Shown one piece after another: positions 9,082 to 20,800 of a stretch of DNA of 64,000 bases. The notes beneath the pieces were generated by a model, which saw only the letters and a program-made list of their open reading frames with translations, had not been told where the DNA came from and did not search any database. The position numbers were made by a program, and so were the translations under genes. The stretch comes from Deltaproteobacteria bacterium (GTDB taxonomy: Bacteria > Myxococcota_A > UBA9160 > UBA4427): assembly GCA_016713665.1 (NCBI GenBank), contig JADJOR010000025.1, positions 1 through 64,000 of the forward strand, in the 5' to 3' direction. Every line of letters starts with the position of its first letter. Position 1 is the stretch's first letter.

Positions 9082-10254
9082 ATGCGATACATCGCGCGCG
9101 CCCTCGAAAAGACGCTCCGCCGGGCCAGTCGCTCGTTCCCGGCCGTGGTGCTGACGGGACCCCGCCGGGCCGGCAAGACTTCGCTCCTCCGGCACCTCTT
9201 TCCGGCTGCGCGGTACTACCTGCTCGAGGATCCCGACGTGATCGCTCGCTTGCGCGCCGATCCACGGAGCTTTCTCGACGAGATCCGTGGTCCCGCGATT
9301 CTCGACGAGATCCAGAACGTTCCGGAGGTCTTCTCCTACGTTCGCACGCGCATCGATGCAGCGCCGCGTCGGGTGGGGCGTTGGATCCTGACGGGCTCCC
9401 AGGATGCCCCACTGATGCAGAAGGTCAGTGAGTCGTTGGCCGGCCGCGCGTCGGTTCTGCAATTGATGCCCTTTTCTGCTCGGGAGACGAGCAAGGTCAG
9501 CCTTCTGCGCGGCGGCTATCCGGAGGTTCTCGCACGACCCGGAGCGGCCTCGCTCTGGTTCAGCGCCTATTTGCAGACCTATCTCGAGCGCGACGTCCGG
9601 GCCGTGACGGCGGTTCGTGATCTCGCGACGTTTCGGCGATTCCTCGCGCTCCTCGCGAGTCGTCACGGTCAGATCCTGAACAAGTCGGATCTTGCCGGGC
9701 CCCTCGGCGTGAGCGTCCCGACGATCACGCAATGGCTCGGTGTTCTCGAGACCACGGCGCAGGTCCTCGTCGTTCCACCGTTCTACGAGAATCTCGGCAA
9801 GCGCCTCGTGAAGTCACCGCGGGTCTACATCGCCGATTCCGGTCTCGCCTGTCACCTGCTCGGAATCGAGAGTGCAGCCGAGCTTGCTCGCTCGCCGTTC
9901 GCAGGGGCGATCTTCGAGGGGTTCGTCGCTGCCGAGATCGCCAAGCATCAGACGAATCAGGGCGGACGCCGCGAGCTCTACTACTTCCGGGACGAGCAGG
10001 GGCTCGAGGTCGATTTCGTCGTCCCTCGCAAGGGGGGCGGGCTGTCGCTCGTGGAGTGCAAGGCTACGCGCACCGTCCTGCCCGCCATGGCGACGCCCAT
10101 GGTCCGTCTGATGGCGGCCGTGAAGGCGAAACGGTCTCGGGGGCAGGTTCGCGCATTCCTCGTGCACTCTCCGGGCCGCAACGGCGTATCGACTCGAGCG
10201 CTGGTGCCGGGTGTCCAGGCATTGCCCTGGACGGAGCTCGTCGACCAGCTCTAG
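9082..10254 (+). CDS. AAA ATPase with DUF4143 (AAA_14) domain
   Basis: A 390-residue protein of the widespread, horizontally mobile AAA_14-DUF4143 family. Walker A is GPRRAGKTS and Walker B is AILDEIQNV; a sensor-like LTGSQD follows. The middle region has a winged-helix-like segment (NKSDLAGPLGVSVPTITQWLGVLE), and the C-terminus has the DUF4143/PD-(D/E)xK-like fold (RELYYFRDEQGLEVDFVV...LVECKA), in which the E-V-D and E-x-K residues resemble a nuclease core. The biological role of the family is unsettled. It stands alone between an SDR and glpD, and its AT-rich upstream DNA suggests acquisition. The ATG at 9082 lacks an SD but sits directly after a good promoter. Confidence 0.88.
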   Translation: MRYIARALEKTLRRASRSFPAVVLTGPRRAGKTSLLRHLFPAARYYLLEDPDVIARLRADPRSFLDEIRGPAILDEIQNVPEVFSYVRTRIDAAPRRVGRWILTGSQDAPLMQKVSESLAGRASVLQLMPFSARETSKVSLLRGGYPEVLARPGAASLWFSAYLQTYLERDVRAVTAVRDLATFRRFLALLASRHGQILNKSDLAGPLGVSVPTITQWLGVLETTAQVLVVPPFYENLGKRLVKSPRVYIADSGLACHLLGIESAAELARSPFAGAIFEGFVAAEIAKHQTNQGGRRELYYFRDEQGLEVDFVVPRKGGGLSLVECKATRTVLPAMATPMVRLMAAVKAKRSRGQVRAFLVHSPGRNGVSTRALVPGVQALPWTELVDQL

Positions 10255-10308
10255 GTCTCACGACCGGATCATTCGGCACGTCGTCTGACCGCGTTCCTGC
10301 TCGTCCTG

Positions 10309-12087
10309 CTAGTCCGCCCGCCGCAGCCGATCGAGCTCGATGACCGCCGCCTCGGCCGGCTTCGCGCCGCCCGCCGCGATCCGCCCCGCGTCCCCGCCGC
10401 CCATCCGCACGTCCGGCGCCCCGAGCCGCGCCGCGTCCGCCGTCTGGTCGTCGGGCTGGACCTGGCTCTCGCGCTCGGCGGCGACCCGGGCGTCGTAGTG
10501 CTCGATCTCCCGCGCCTGGGTCGCGGCGTCCCAGCCGAGGATGCCGGCCAGGATCCGCGCCGCGTCGCGGGCGGCGATGCAGCCGCGATCGAAGGTCTCG
10601 ATCGAGATGCGGGTCCGGCGCGTGAGGACGTCGTCGAGATGGAGCGCGCCCTCGTCGGAGGCGGCGTAGTGGAGCTCGGCGGCGAGATAGGTCGGGGCGC
10701 CTTCGACGGCGTGCCCGAGCTCGGGGCGCTCGGCGATCAGGTCGAGGATCTCCTGGGTGCGCGCGCCGTAGCGCATGAGCAGATGCTCGAGGACGCTGAC
10801 GTGCAGGCCCGCGCGCTCGGCGAGAACCTCGCGACGGTTCCAGTAGGCGCGGTGGCCCTCGGCACCGATCAGCGGGATCTCGTCGGTGCAGCTGGGCGGG
10901 ACCTTGCGGTCGAGGTCGCGGGCGGCCATGTCGACGACGTCCTTCGCCATCACGCGATAGGTCGTGTACTTGCCGCCGGCGACGGTGATGAGGCCGGAGA
11001 CGGACTGGCTGACGGCATGCTCCCGGGAGAGCTGGCTCGTCGCGGCGTCGTCGCCCTGCAGCAGCGGCCGCAGGCCCGCGTAGACGCCCTCGATGTCCTC
11101 GGGGCGCAGCGGCTGCGCGAGGACCGTGTTCACCTTCTCGAGCAGGTACTCGATGTCGCGGCGGCTGGCGGCGGGGTGGGCCAGGTCGAGGTTCCAGTCG
11201 GTGTCGGTCGTCCCGATGATCCAGTGGCTCTCCCACGGAATCACGAAGAGCACACTCTTCTCCGTCCGCAGGATCAGGCCCGAGTCGCCGTGGATGCGAT
11301 CGCGGGGGACGACGAGATGGATGCCCTTCGACGCGCGGACGTGGATGCGGCCGCGGCCCGCGTGGTTCTGGACCGAGTCGGTCCAGACGCCCGTCGCGTT
11401 CACGATCTGGCGACCGCGGATCGTGAAGGTCGCGCCCGTCTCGAGGCAGCGGACGTCGACCCCGGCGACGCGCGCGCCCGCGATGTCGAAGCCCTCGGCG
11501 CGGCAGGAGGAGAGGGTGCGTGCGCCGTGGAGTCGCGCGGTCCGCACGAGGGCCAGCGTATGGCGCGCATCGTCGACCTGGGCGTCCCAGTACTGGATGC
11601 CCCCGACCATGCGATCGCCGCGCAGTCCGGGAAAGCGCGCGAGCACCCCGCGCCGCGTCAGATGCCGATGCCGCGGCAGCGCGCGGCGACCGGCCAGCGT
11701 GTCGTAGAGGAACGTCCCCGCGCCGATGTAGGCCCGCTCCCAGACGTGATGCGTGAGCGGAAACAGGAACGGAACCGGCCGCACGAGATGGGGACATAGC
11801 CGGTCGAGCATCAAGGTCTGCTCGCGCAGCGCCTCGCGCACGAGGCCGAAGTCGAGCTTCTCGAGGTAGCGCAGGCCGCCGTGGATCAGCTTCGAGGAGC
11901 GGCTCGAGGTCCCCGAGGCCCAGTCGCGTTGCTCGACCAGGGCGACGGAGAGGCCCCGGCTCGCGGCGTCGAGCGCGGTCCCGGCGCCGACGACGCCGCC
12001 GCCGATCACGACGAGGTCGAATTGCTCCCGCTGCGCGCAGTCGAGGTCGTGGGCGCGCTGCGCGGGGTCGAGTCGGGCGGCGTCCAT
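10309..12087 (-). CDS. glpD: Aerobic glycerol-3-phosphate dehydrogenase
   Basis: FAD-dependent glycerol-3-phosphate dehydrogenase, about 592 residues. It oxidises sn-glycerol-3-phosphate to dihydroxyacetone phosphate and feeds electrons to the quinone pool at the inner membrane. The FAD-binding motif VVIGGGVVGAGTALDAASRG lies near residue 27, followed by the family signature SSRSSKLIHGGLRYLE. Further motifs are IVNATGVWTD, IIGTTDTDW, GLRPLL and VAGGKYTTYRVMAKDVVD, and a C-terminal DAO_C domain is present. The start at 12087 was chosen because GGGAG lies upstream; an in-frame ATG at 12129 has none. The last roughly 60 residues are Ala/Gly/Asp-rich and not conserved. No glpF or glpK is nearby. 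Confidence 0.93.
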   Translation of the reverse strand: MDAARLDPAQRAHDLDCAQREQFDLVVIGGGVVGAGTALDAASRGLSVALVEQRDWASGTSSRSSKLIHGGLRYLEKLDFGLVREALREQTLMLDRLCPHLVRPVPFLFPLTHHVWERAYIGAGTFLYDTLAGRRALPRHRHLTRRGVLARFPGLRGDRMVGGIQYWDAQVDDARHTLALVRTARLHGARTLSSCRAEGFDIAGARVAGVDVRCLETGATFTIRGRQIVNATGVWTDSVQNHAGRGRIHVRASKGIHLVVPRDRIHGDSGLILRTEKSVLFVIPWESHWIIGTTDTDWNLDLAHPAASRRDIEYLLEKVNTVLAQPLRPEDIEGVYAGLRPLLQGDDAATSQLSREHAVSQSVSGLITVAGGKYTTYRVMAKDVVDMAARDLDRKVPPSCTDEIPLIGAEGHRAYWNRREVLAERAGLHVSVLEHLLMRYGARTQEILDLIAERPELGHAVEGAPTYLAAELHYAASDEGALHLDDVLTRRTRISIETFDRGCIAARDAARILAGILGWDAATQAREIEHYDARVAAERESQVQPDDQTADAARLGAPDVRMGGGDAGRIAAGGAKPAEAAVIELDRLRRAD

Positions 12088-12142
12088 CGCGGGGCTCCCA
12101 TGACGTTCATTCGGCGGCAGCGAACGCATGGAACGTAGCGGC

Positions 12143-12907
12143 TCAGACCTCGAGTGCAGACTGGCTCGCGGCGACGCCGCGGCGGATCACGCGCTCGAGA
12201 TCCGCGTCGAGGCCGTCGAAGGCGACGGCCATGCCGCGGGGCAGGCTCTTGTCGGCATCGCTGCCGGAGGCATGGGTGTAGACGATCCGGCCCTCGATCA
12301 CGAACTGCTTCGGGCGCGAGGAGGGCAGCTCGAGGGCGACCTTCGAGCCGACGATCCAGGGCCGCGGCGTCACGAAATAGCCCCCGGTCGAGGAGAGCGT
12401 GTAGCAGCGGACGAGCTTCTCGCGGCCTTCGGCGAAGACCCGGGTCCGCCACTCCATCGGCGCGCGGCGCTCGCCCCGGATCGAGCGGCGCGACGTGGGC
12501 GAGAGCGCGCGGTTGACCTGGAAGCGCAGCGCATGACGACCGAAGCGCCCGAAGAGCGCGAGCTCCGCCCCGACCTCGCGGAGCGCGGCGCGACGCTCGG
12601 CGGAGGGCGGTCGGCCGAAGAGGATCGGAACGAGGCGAGGGGAGCCGGAGCGGACACGCAGGAGCGCGAGCTGCTCCTCGAGCGCGTCGACGTCGACTTC
12701 GTGCTCGGCGATCAGGACGACCCGCGGCTTCCCGCCGTCCGTGCCGATCGCCTCCGCGGCGGCGGCGAGCGAGTCGGCCGATGTCACCGGCATCGGGAGC
12801 GCGCGCAGCTCGCCCGTCAGCGCCCGGCGGAAGTCGCCGTCGGCCCCGATCACGAGGGCGGCGCCGCGGGCCATCACATGGCGGGACGAGAGGGTCGGGG
12901 CATGCAT
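12143..12907 (-). CDS. PilZ domain protein with N-terminal receiver-like domain
   Basis: A 254-residue protein. Residues about 10-125 look like a degenerate receiver/CheY-like fold (GAALVIGADGDFRRALTGEL, GKPRVVLIAEHEVDVDALEE). The C-terminal part looks like a PilZ domain, with RRSIRGERRAP, then the D/NxSxxG-like strand CYTLSSTGGYFVTP and EGRIVYT...GMAVAFDGLD. PilZ domains bind c-di-GMP through an RxxxR motif and D/NxSxxG; here the Arg-rich segment RRSIRGERR could serve, and L-S-S-T-G-G replaces D-x-S-x-x-G. It may regulate motility or exopolysaccharide, with targets unknown. The start is the first of two adjacent ATGs at 12907. It is 55 bp upstream of glpD on the same strand. Confidence 0.7.
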   Translation of the reverse strand: MHAPTLSSRHVMARGAALVIGADGDFRRALTGELRALPMPVTSADSLAAAAEAIGTDGGKPRVVLIAEHEVDVDALEEQLALLRVRSGSPRLVPILFGRPPSAERRAALREVGAELALFGRFGRHALRFQVNRALSPTSRRSIRGERRAPMEWRTRVFAEGREKLVRCYTLSSTGGYFVTPRPWIVGSKVALELPSSRPKQFVIEGRIVYTHASGSDADKSLPRGMAVAFDGLDADLERVIRRGVAASQSALEV

Positions 12908-12998
12908 CGTTCGGGCCTCGAAGCGAGTCGCAGGGAAGGGCTCTCGGGCGGCATCGGCGGCCCCGGAAGGTGCCTTGAGGCGGTATGCTCGCGCCCCC

Positions 12999-14702
12999 GT
13001 GACCGACTCGACCCCGCAATCCCCGCGCCCTGCATCGGATCGCCCGCCGCGCGCCGCGTCATCCGGGTCACAGCGCATCCGCGTGCTCGCCGTCGAGCTC
13101 GCGGTCGGCGAGTCCGAGGCGATGCTCCCGGCAAGGAGTGCGCAGGCGATCGGCATCGAGCCCGGGCACGTCCTCGGGCTCTCGATCGCGCGCCGCGCCC
13201 TCGATGCGCGGCGGCGCGGAAGGCGGTCGCTCCTCAAGTTCGTCTACCACGTCGACCTCGAGCTGTCGGCCTCGCTGCGCTCGCCGGCGCTCGATCGCGC
13301 GCTGCGGGCGGGGCGGGCGCGGATCGTGCCGCCGCCGGCGCGCTTCGCGCTCGAAGACGTGCCGAGCGAAGTGCGAGCCCGGCGGGTCGCGGTCGTCGGG
13401 AGCGGACCGGCGGGGCTCTACGCAGCGTGGTGTCTCGCGGCGAACGGGGTCGCCGTCGATCTGATCGAGCGGGGGCCAGCGCTGCGCGAACGCAGTCGGG
13501 CGGTGTCCCGGTTCACGCGGACGCGCGAGCTCGATCCCGAGGCGAATCTCCTCTTCGGCGAAGGCGGGGCCGGGACCTACTCCGACGGCAAGCTCTACAC
13601 GCGCACGACCCACGCCCTCGAAGCGCCCATCCTCGAGACCCTCGTCGAGGCCGGGGCGCCCCCCGAGATCCGCTTCGACGCCCGTGCCCACGTCGGCACG
13701 GATCGCCTCCACCGCATCCTGCCCGCCCTGCGCAGCCGCCTCGAGGCGATGGGCGTCCGCTTCCATTTCGGAACGCGGCTCGAGGGACTGGTCCTCGCGC
13801 AATCGGGCGAGACCGCGAGCCCGCGCCACGTTCGCGCGCTGCGCACGACGCAGGGCGAAATCCCCTGCGACGCCGTCTTCCTCGCCCTCGGCCACAGCGC
13901 CCGGGACACGATCGCGGCGCTCGCCGCCGAGGGTCTCGCCGTCGAGGCGAAGCCCTTCCAGATCGGCCTGCGCATCGAGCATCCCCAGGCCCTCGTCGAC
14001 GCCGGCCGTTACGGCGAGGCCCGCGATCCCGCGCGCCTCGGCCACGCCTACTATGCGCTCGTCGCGAAGCCCCGCAGTGAGGGCGCGCTCGGGGTCCACA
14101 GCTTCTGCATGTGTCCTGGCGGCCAGGTCGTCGCGGCCGTCGCCCAGCCGGGCCTGCTCTGCACGAACGGCATGAGCAACTCGCGCCACTCCTCGCCCTT
14201 CGCGAACTCGGGCCTCGTCGTGACGCTGGGCCCGAAGGAGTACGGCGGCGACGTCTTCGACGGCTGGCGGCTCCAGGAGCGTCTCGAGGCGGCGTTCTTC
14301 ACGGCCGGCGGCGGCGACTATCACGTCCCGGCGCAGCGCGTCCCCGACTTCCTCGCCGGTCGCGAGAGCGCCTCGCTCCCGCGCGGCAGCTGCAAGCTCG
14401 GCCAGACGCCGGCGCGGATCGACGCCCTGCTCCCCGAGACGATGACGGCCGCGCTGCGCGACGCGATCCGCCGCTTCGACGGCGAGATTCCGGGCTATGC
14501 GGGGGAGGAGGGGCTGCTCGTCGGCATCGAGTCGCGCAGCAGCGGGCCGCTGCGCATGACGCGGGATCCGGTCGCGCGCCACTCGCTCGCCTTCGAGAAC
14601 GTCTATCCCGTCGGCGAGGGCGCCGGCCACGCGGGCGGCATCATGAGCGCCGCGATCGACGGCGCCCGCAGCGCCTGGGCGTTCCTGGGGCGCCCCGACT
14701 GA
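12999..14702 (+). CDS. FAD-dependent dehydrogenase (COG2509 type)
   Basis: A 567-residue flavoprotein of the uncharacterised COG2509 family. After a roughly 25-residue disordered start comes the small N-terminal domain typical of the family (LAVELAVGESEAM...LKFVYHVDLEL), then the dinucleotide motif VAVVGSGPAGLYAAWCLA near residue 130. The substrate domain contains LLFGEGGAGTYSDGKLYTR, the signature FCMCPGGQVV and GMSNSRHSSPFANSGLVV. The C-terminal FAD contact is VYPVGEGAGHAGGIMSAAIDG. The reaction is unknown. The start is GTG at 12999, the first start after a break in similarity. It diverges from the PilZ gene. Confidence 0.88.
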   Translation: MTDSTPQSPRPASDRPPRAASSGSQRIRVLAVELAVGESEAMLPARSAQAIGIEPGHVLGLSIARRALDARRRGRRSLLKFVYHVDLELSASLRSPALDRALRAGRARIVPPPARFALEDVPSEVRARRVAVVGSGPAGLYAAWCLAANGVAVDLIERGPALRERSRAVSRFTRTRELDPEANLLFGEGGAGTYSDGKLYTRTTHALEAPILETLVEAGAPPEIRFDARAHVGTDRLHRILPALRSRLEAMGVRFHFGTRLEGLVLAQSGETASPRHVRALRTTQGEIPCDAVFLALGHSARDTIAALAAEGLAVEAKPFQIGLRIEHPQALVDAGRYGEARDPARLGHAYYALVAKPRSEGALGVHSFCMCPGGQVVAAVAQPGLLCTNGMSNSRHSSPFANSGLVVTLGPKEYGGDVFDGWRLQERLEAAFFTAGGGDYHVPAQRVPDFLAGRESASLPRGSCKLGQTPARIDALLPETMTAALRDAIRRFDGEIPGYAGEEGLLVGIESRSSGPLRMTRDPVARHSLAFENVYPVGEGAGHAGGIMSAAIDGARSAWAFLGRPD

Positions 14703-14856
14703 GCGGTCCCCGCGCGACCCTCCACGATTCTCCCGTCGATTCCCAGATTTCGCTCCAATCGCGCCGGCGCAGCGGATTCGGCTCCGCTGCGATGCTAGTC
14801 ATTGTCCCGTCCGACCAGCGTTCACCCCGATCGGTCCCGCCGTCTGGAGTGAGTCG

Positions 14857-17800
14857 ATGCGGGTCGATCGCGTTCTCTCGTGGCTGCTCGGGCTCTCGTT
14901 CCTGATCGCGAACATGGCTCCGCCCGCCCGGGCGATGGAAGGGCCGGGGGGAGGGGAGTCGAATCCCTTCGCGGCGCTGCGCTCGGAGGCCTCCGCGAAC
15001 CTCTTCACGGGGGCGGCTGCCGTCTCGGTTCCGATCCTCGTGCCGCCGGGCCGGAGGCAGACGACGCCCGAGCTCGCGCTGCGCTATTCGAGCCACGCCG
15101 GGCTCTCCTTCGTCGGCGTCGGCTGGTCGCTGCCCCTCGGCGTGCTCTCGCGCGCGGTCGAGCACGGGACGCCGGATTGCGACGCGCCGGATCCGGAGGA
15201 TTTCCGGCTGACCCTCGCGTCGTCGTCGAACGCGCTCGTCCGCGAGAGCGCCGATCGTTTCCTGCTCGAGTTCGACGAGGGCTTCGCCGAGGCGATCCCC
15301 GACCGCGCCGCGAATCGCTGGACGGTGCGGACCCGGGACGGGCTCGCCTACACCTTCGGCGGAGCCGAGGCAGCGCGGGTCCACTCCGGCGCCGATCGCT
15401 TCTTCGACGAGGCGGGCTGTGCGCTGACGACGGCCTGGTCGGTGACGCGGCTCGAGGATCCGAACGGGAACGCGATCGAGATCGACTGGGAGAAGTCGGG
15501 CAATACGCCGCTCCCGCGCGAGATCCGTTACGGCGGGAATGATCCGGCCTCGATCCCGCATCCCTTCCGGATCCGCTTCGAGAGCGAGGATCTCGCGGCG
15601 CTCGGGCGCCCGATCCTGCGGACGCTCGCGAGCGGCGTCGACCAACGGCTGCTGCGGCGGATCCGGACGATCGTCGTCGAGACGCGCTCGACGCGGGCGG
15701 GGGCCTTCGAGGAGCTGCGCCGCTACGAGCTCGAGTACGACGATTCGCCGGATACGGCCGACTTCCTGCTCACGGCGGTGGCGGCGACGGATCTGCCGGA
15801 GCGGCGCTTCGGCTATGCGTCGGCGACGCCCGTGATCGTCGACGACCTCTCGCAGTCGGTGCCCGATCCCGAGACCCTCGGCGCGAGCCTCTCCTTCGGC
15901 GGGATCCTCGCGTTGATGGACCTGAACGGCGACGCGCTCCTCGATCGGCTCTGCGTCGATGGGAGCGGCGACTGGCACGCGGCCTATGGCGAGACCGGCG
16001 AGGTCCAGTTCACGGGCTATTCGTCCTGTGGCGGGGCGGGGAACTGGAGCGTCCCGTCGATCGCGGGCGTCGGCCTCGATCGGATCAGCAAGGTCGTGAA
16101 CGGCCAGGACGTCTACCTGACCCTCGACCTCGACGGCGACGGGCTGCCGGACCTCGTTCGGCGGCTCCCGCAATCCGCCTCGATCCACGTCTATCGCGGC
16201 GGGTGCACGAGCGCCCGGAGCTGCGGCTTCTCGAGCCAGCCCGAAGTCTGGAACAATCCCCATCCGGCGGCGGACCGCGCCCTGCGCCGGACCTCCGCCG
16301 GCAGTCGCGGCCTGCAGACCCTGCGCGATCTCGTCGACCTGAACGGCGACGGGCGGCCGGATCTGGTCGCGGCGATGCCGAACGGGGATTGGCAGGTCTT
16401 CCTCAATACGGGTGCGGGCTTCGCGACGACGCCCCGCGTCCATGCGGGGATCGATCCGCTGCTCAGCTATTCGCCCAATGACAACCAGAACGCGGAGGAA
16501 GAGCGGCAGCTGATCGACGTCAACGACGACGGCCTCGTCGATTGGGTACGCGGGGTGCGTCATGCGTCGCCGCTCTCGGCGAGCGATCGGATCCCCGAGC
16601 TCTATTTCGGCGTCGGACCGAACGGCGAGACGACCGGGCCCTTTCCGCTCGCGGGCGGGCCCTATCTCTGTCCGTCGACGGTGCTGGGCCAGTCGGCGTC
16701 GCTCTGCGCGGGGGCGAATGCGCTGCCTTCGGGCTGGGCCATCGTCGGTGCGGCGACGGTCCGACTCAATACGGGCTCCGGCTTCTCGGCGCCGATCGCG
16801 ACGCCGGCGCCGTTCTGGCAGGAGGGCGACGAGACCGCGAACCGGCTGCGGGCGTCCTGGACCGCGACGGGCTCGCGCGAGACGCATACCTATCGCGACT
16901 TCGTCGACGTGAACGGCGACGGGCGCATCGACTGGGTCACGACCGGCCATCCCTACGACGGCAGCGCCAACTGGTACGTCCTCTACAACCAGGGTGATGG
17001 CCGCTTCGGCGGCGGCCTCGCCCTCCTCGCGCCCGCCAGCGAGAGCGCCCTCGGCCTCTCCCTTGGTCGGGTGCGGCCGGCGGCGACCCTCGCGAACGTC
17101 GAGCCCTATCTCGGCCGGAGCTTCCAGCACACCTCCCCCGACGACCGCGTCGATCGCCAGATGATGGTCCTCGACGTCGACGCCGACGGCCTCGCCGAGC
17201 AGGTCCGCGCCTTCGGCATCGGCGGCAGCGACCGCTGGGCGCTCACGCGCCTGCGCTTCACCGACGCGGACGGGCTCCCGACCCGACCGCGCCTGCTGAC
17301 CCGCATCGACGACGGCGTGGGCGGCCGGACCGAGCTGCGTTATGCGCCGAGCAGCCGCTTCGTCCCGAGCCCCGAGACGGCGCCGCGGCTGCCCTTCGTG
17401 ACCTGGCTCGTGACGGGCGTGCGCCGGACGGACGGCCTCTGCGATGCCGAGCCCAGCGACTGGTTCACCCTCGCCGGCAACCCCTGCCTCGCCGCCGGCC
17501 ACGAGCTCGTCCAGCGCATCGAATACGAAGAGGGCGCCTACGACGGTCTCGCCCGCAGCTTCCTCGGCTTCGCGCGCACGCGGGTCTTCGACGGGCCGGC
17601 GGGGATCGGAAGCCTGCGGGAGATCGCGTTCCATCAATCGTCGGCGTTGAAGGGCAAGATCGCCTCGGAGACCGTCTACGCCGGGGGCGTCGATCGGCTT
17701 TCGCAGACGACCTACGACTGGCGGACGCGGGCCGACGGCCCGCGGACCCAGGTCTACCTGCAGGAACAGCGCGTCGAGGAGAGCGTCCTCTATCCGCAGT

Positions 17801-20800
17801 TCGGGGCGGGCGCAGGCGACGCCCAGTGCGTCGTCCACCGCAACTCGATCCTCCAGTCGAACGGCTCGCCCGATCCGGCGACGCGGATCCACTCGGCCTG
17901 CTCGATGGCGTGCGCGGGGGCTTCGGACTCGGACGCGCTCTGCACGCCGACGCCGGTCGGGAAGAAGCAGATCGACACGGTCTGGGCCGAGCCCGTAACC
18001 GGAGTCTCGCATCCCGTCTGGGATCGGCCGGCGGAGATCGTGACGCGTCATGTCGATGGATCGGGGGCCGTCGTGACGGTGGCGCGGGTACGCCATCTCT
18101 ACGATGGACTCGTCCAGGGGCTCGTCGATCGCGGGCGTCTGGTCTCGGAATGGAGCGCGATCGCGGAGAGCCCGGTCGCCTGGGCCTTCAAGAACTTCGA
18201 GTACGACGAGGGGGCGGGCGAGGGGCCCGGCAACGTGACGGCGATCTTCGTGCCGGTGACGGGGGCGACGCGGGTGCCTTCGCGGATCGCGTTCGACGGG
18301 GAGTTCGCGCTGCATCCGGTGCGCGAGTCGGCCTGGGTCTCGAACGCGGGGGCGAGCGCGGAGCGGCGGATCGAGAGCGTCTGGGATCTCCGCGTCGGCA
18401 AGAGGAGCGAGACCGTCGGCCTGCAGGGCCGCGGCGCGGGCGACGTCGCCGGCACCGTCTGGGACGGCCTCGGCCGCCCCGTCTGCGAGTTCGCCCCGGG
18501 CACCGCCTGCGGCGTGACCTCGGGCTTCGGCGCCACGGCCGAATACGGCCACGTCTACGGCACGCCCGGCGCCGCCGACCCGATCGAGCGGCTCTCCTTC
18601 GTCGAGATCCGGCGCCGCGAGCCGAACGCGCCGCAGGGCTTCCTCACGACGCGCAGCTATTTCGATGCCCTCGGCCGCGAGCGCCTGACGACGAACGAGC
18701 AGAACGTCGTCGATCCCCCGGCGCAAGACGGCCGAGCGACCCTCGAGACCGTCGTCGCGCACCAGCTCGCGTACGGCCCCAACGGCAAGCCCGTCCGGAC
18801 CTTCGCGCCCTACGTCGCCCCGGCGGCGGGTCTCGATCTCGTGCCGCCGAGCGGCGTCGCTGCGGCGCAGACGAGCTATGTGCTGAACGGCAACGCCGCG
18901 GGCCGACTCGATCCCGCCGCTCGCGTCTTCGAGACGACGGGCTTCGACGGGAGTCGGGTCCAGACCTACGTCTTCGGCCGGATCGTGCGCCGCGTCGACG
19001 GGCTCGCCGCCGATTCCTCGGGCGGGGATCACACCGTCGAGCTCCTCGACGAGCACGGTCGGATCCGCGAGCGCCGCTCGCTCGCCGGCGCGAGCCAGCT
19101 GCTCGCCCAGTGGAGCGGCGAGTACGACGGCCGGGATCGCCTCGTCGCCGAGGCGTACGGCGGATCGGCGTCGACGCGCGTTGCTCGGCGCTTCGATCTG
19201 CTCGGTCGCGCGGTCGAGACGGACGATCCCGACGCCGGCGTCTGGAAGGTGGTCTACGACGAGGCCGGCAACGAGATCTTTCGCGACGATCCGGCGCCGG
19301 GGCAGGGCATCCAGTCCTGTTACGACGGGCTCGATCGGGTCGTGCTCCAGTGTGCGCGGGCGAGCGACGTGCCGGATCCGGGGCTCTGCGCGGCGGCGCA
19401 GCCGGACTGCACGATCGCCTACCGCTTCCGCTACGACGAGGCGACGCCGCTGCTCGGCACGCCGAACTTCGGCCTCGGCCGGCTCACGACCGCGGAAGGT
19501 CCGGACGGTCGCCAGCGCTCGGTCTACGACGTGCGCGGTCGCGTCGTTCTCGCCCTCGACGAGATCCAGGGTGAGGCGGCGGCGACCCGGTATCAGTACC
19601 GCGCCGACCTCGATCGCCTCGAGGGCATGACCTATCCGGACGGAGAGCAGCTTCGCTACGGCTACGACGCGTCGGGTCAGCACGAATGGCTTTCCCAGGT
19701 CGATGCCGCCGGCAATTGGCTCGCCTACTACGTCCGTCGCATCGTCTACGATCTGCGCGGTCGGCCGCTCGTGATCGAACGGGGCAACCTGACGACGGAT
19801 CGCTTCGAGTACCACGGTGCGGCCGAGGGCTTCGCTCTCGCCCGGATCTCGACTCGCAGCGAAGGGGCGATGGTCTTCGACCCGCGCACCGTCTACGCCG
19901 AGCTCGCCTACCGCGACTACGACGCGAAGGGCCGCCTCGTGCGCGTCGAGGACCTGCGCGACGGATCCGGCGCGCTCTCGATGTCGGCGGGCTACGGCTA
20001 CGACGCCGCCGGGCGTCTCACGAACGTGACGGGCGCCTCGCCCGAGAGCTTTGCCTACGACGCGATCGGAAACCTGACCGCCCTCCGCGACCAGGCCTTC
20101 AGCCGCTCGAGCGCCGCCGCCTCGACTCTCGGCCCTCATCAATTCGATCGTCTCGGCAATCCCGCGTCGCTCCACTGGACGCTCGCCTTCGACGGCAACG
20201 GTCGCCGCACCGCCAAGCAGCGCTCCGACGGGACCTTCGTCCAGACCGCGAGCTACGACGCTTTCGGCGCGCTCCGAGCGCTCGTCACGAACGGAGTCAC
20301 GACGACCTACGCCTACGCCCACGACGGTCGCCGGCTCGCCGAGACGCGCAACGGCTCGACGCGGCGCTTCTTCGGACGCCACGCCGAGCGCGTGAATGGA
20401 ACGCTCCTCAAGTACTACTACCTGGGCGATCGCCTCGTCGCGACGCGCAGCGGGGAGCCGGCGGCGGCCGGCGCGTCCGGCGCGCCCGCCTCGCCCGGCC
20501 CGTCCGCCACGACCGCCGTAAGTCGCCTCGTCGCGACGGCGCCGGTGCGGCTCGCGGGGATCGTGGTCGGGGCGGTGCTCCTGCTCGTGCCGCTCGGGCG
20601 CTCGAGGCGGGCGCTCGGGCTCCGGGTCGCTCGCAGCGGGGCGCTCGGCTCGAGCCTGCTCGTGCTCGCCGCGTCGCTCCCCGTCGTCGTCCCGACCCTG
20701 GGCTGTCTCGCCCAGGCGAACATCCGCCACTACCACCTGAACCATCTCGGCAGCCCGATCGCGATCACCGGTCCCGGCGGCACCCTCGAGCGCCAGTACC

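Noticed and set aside
14641..20745. A 2034-codon open frame on the minus strand opposite the RHS gene
   Set aside because: It is Arg/Asp/Glu-rich with no domains; high GC at third positions creates long antisense frames. The plus-strand protein has clear RHS and SpvB motifs.
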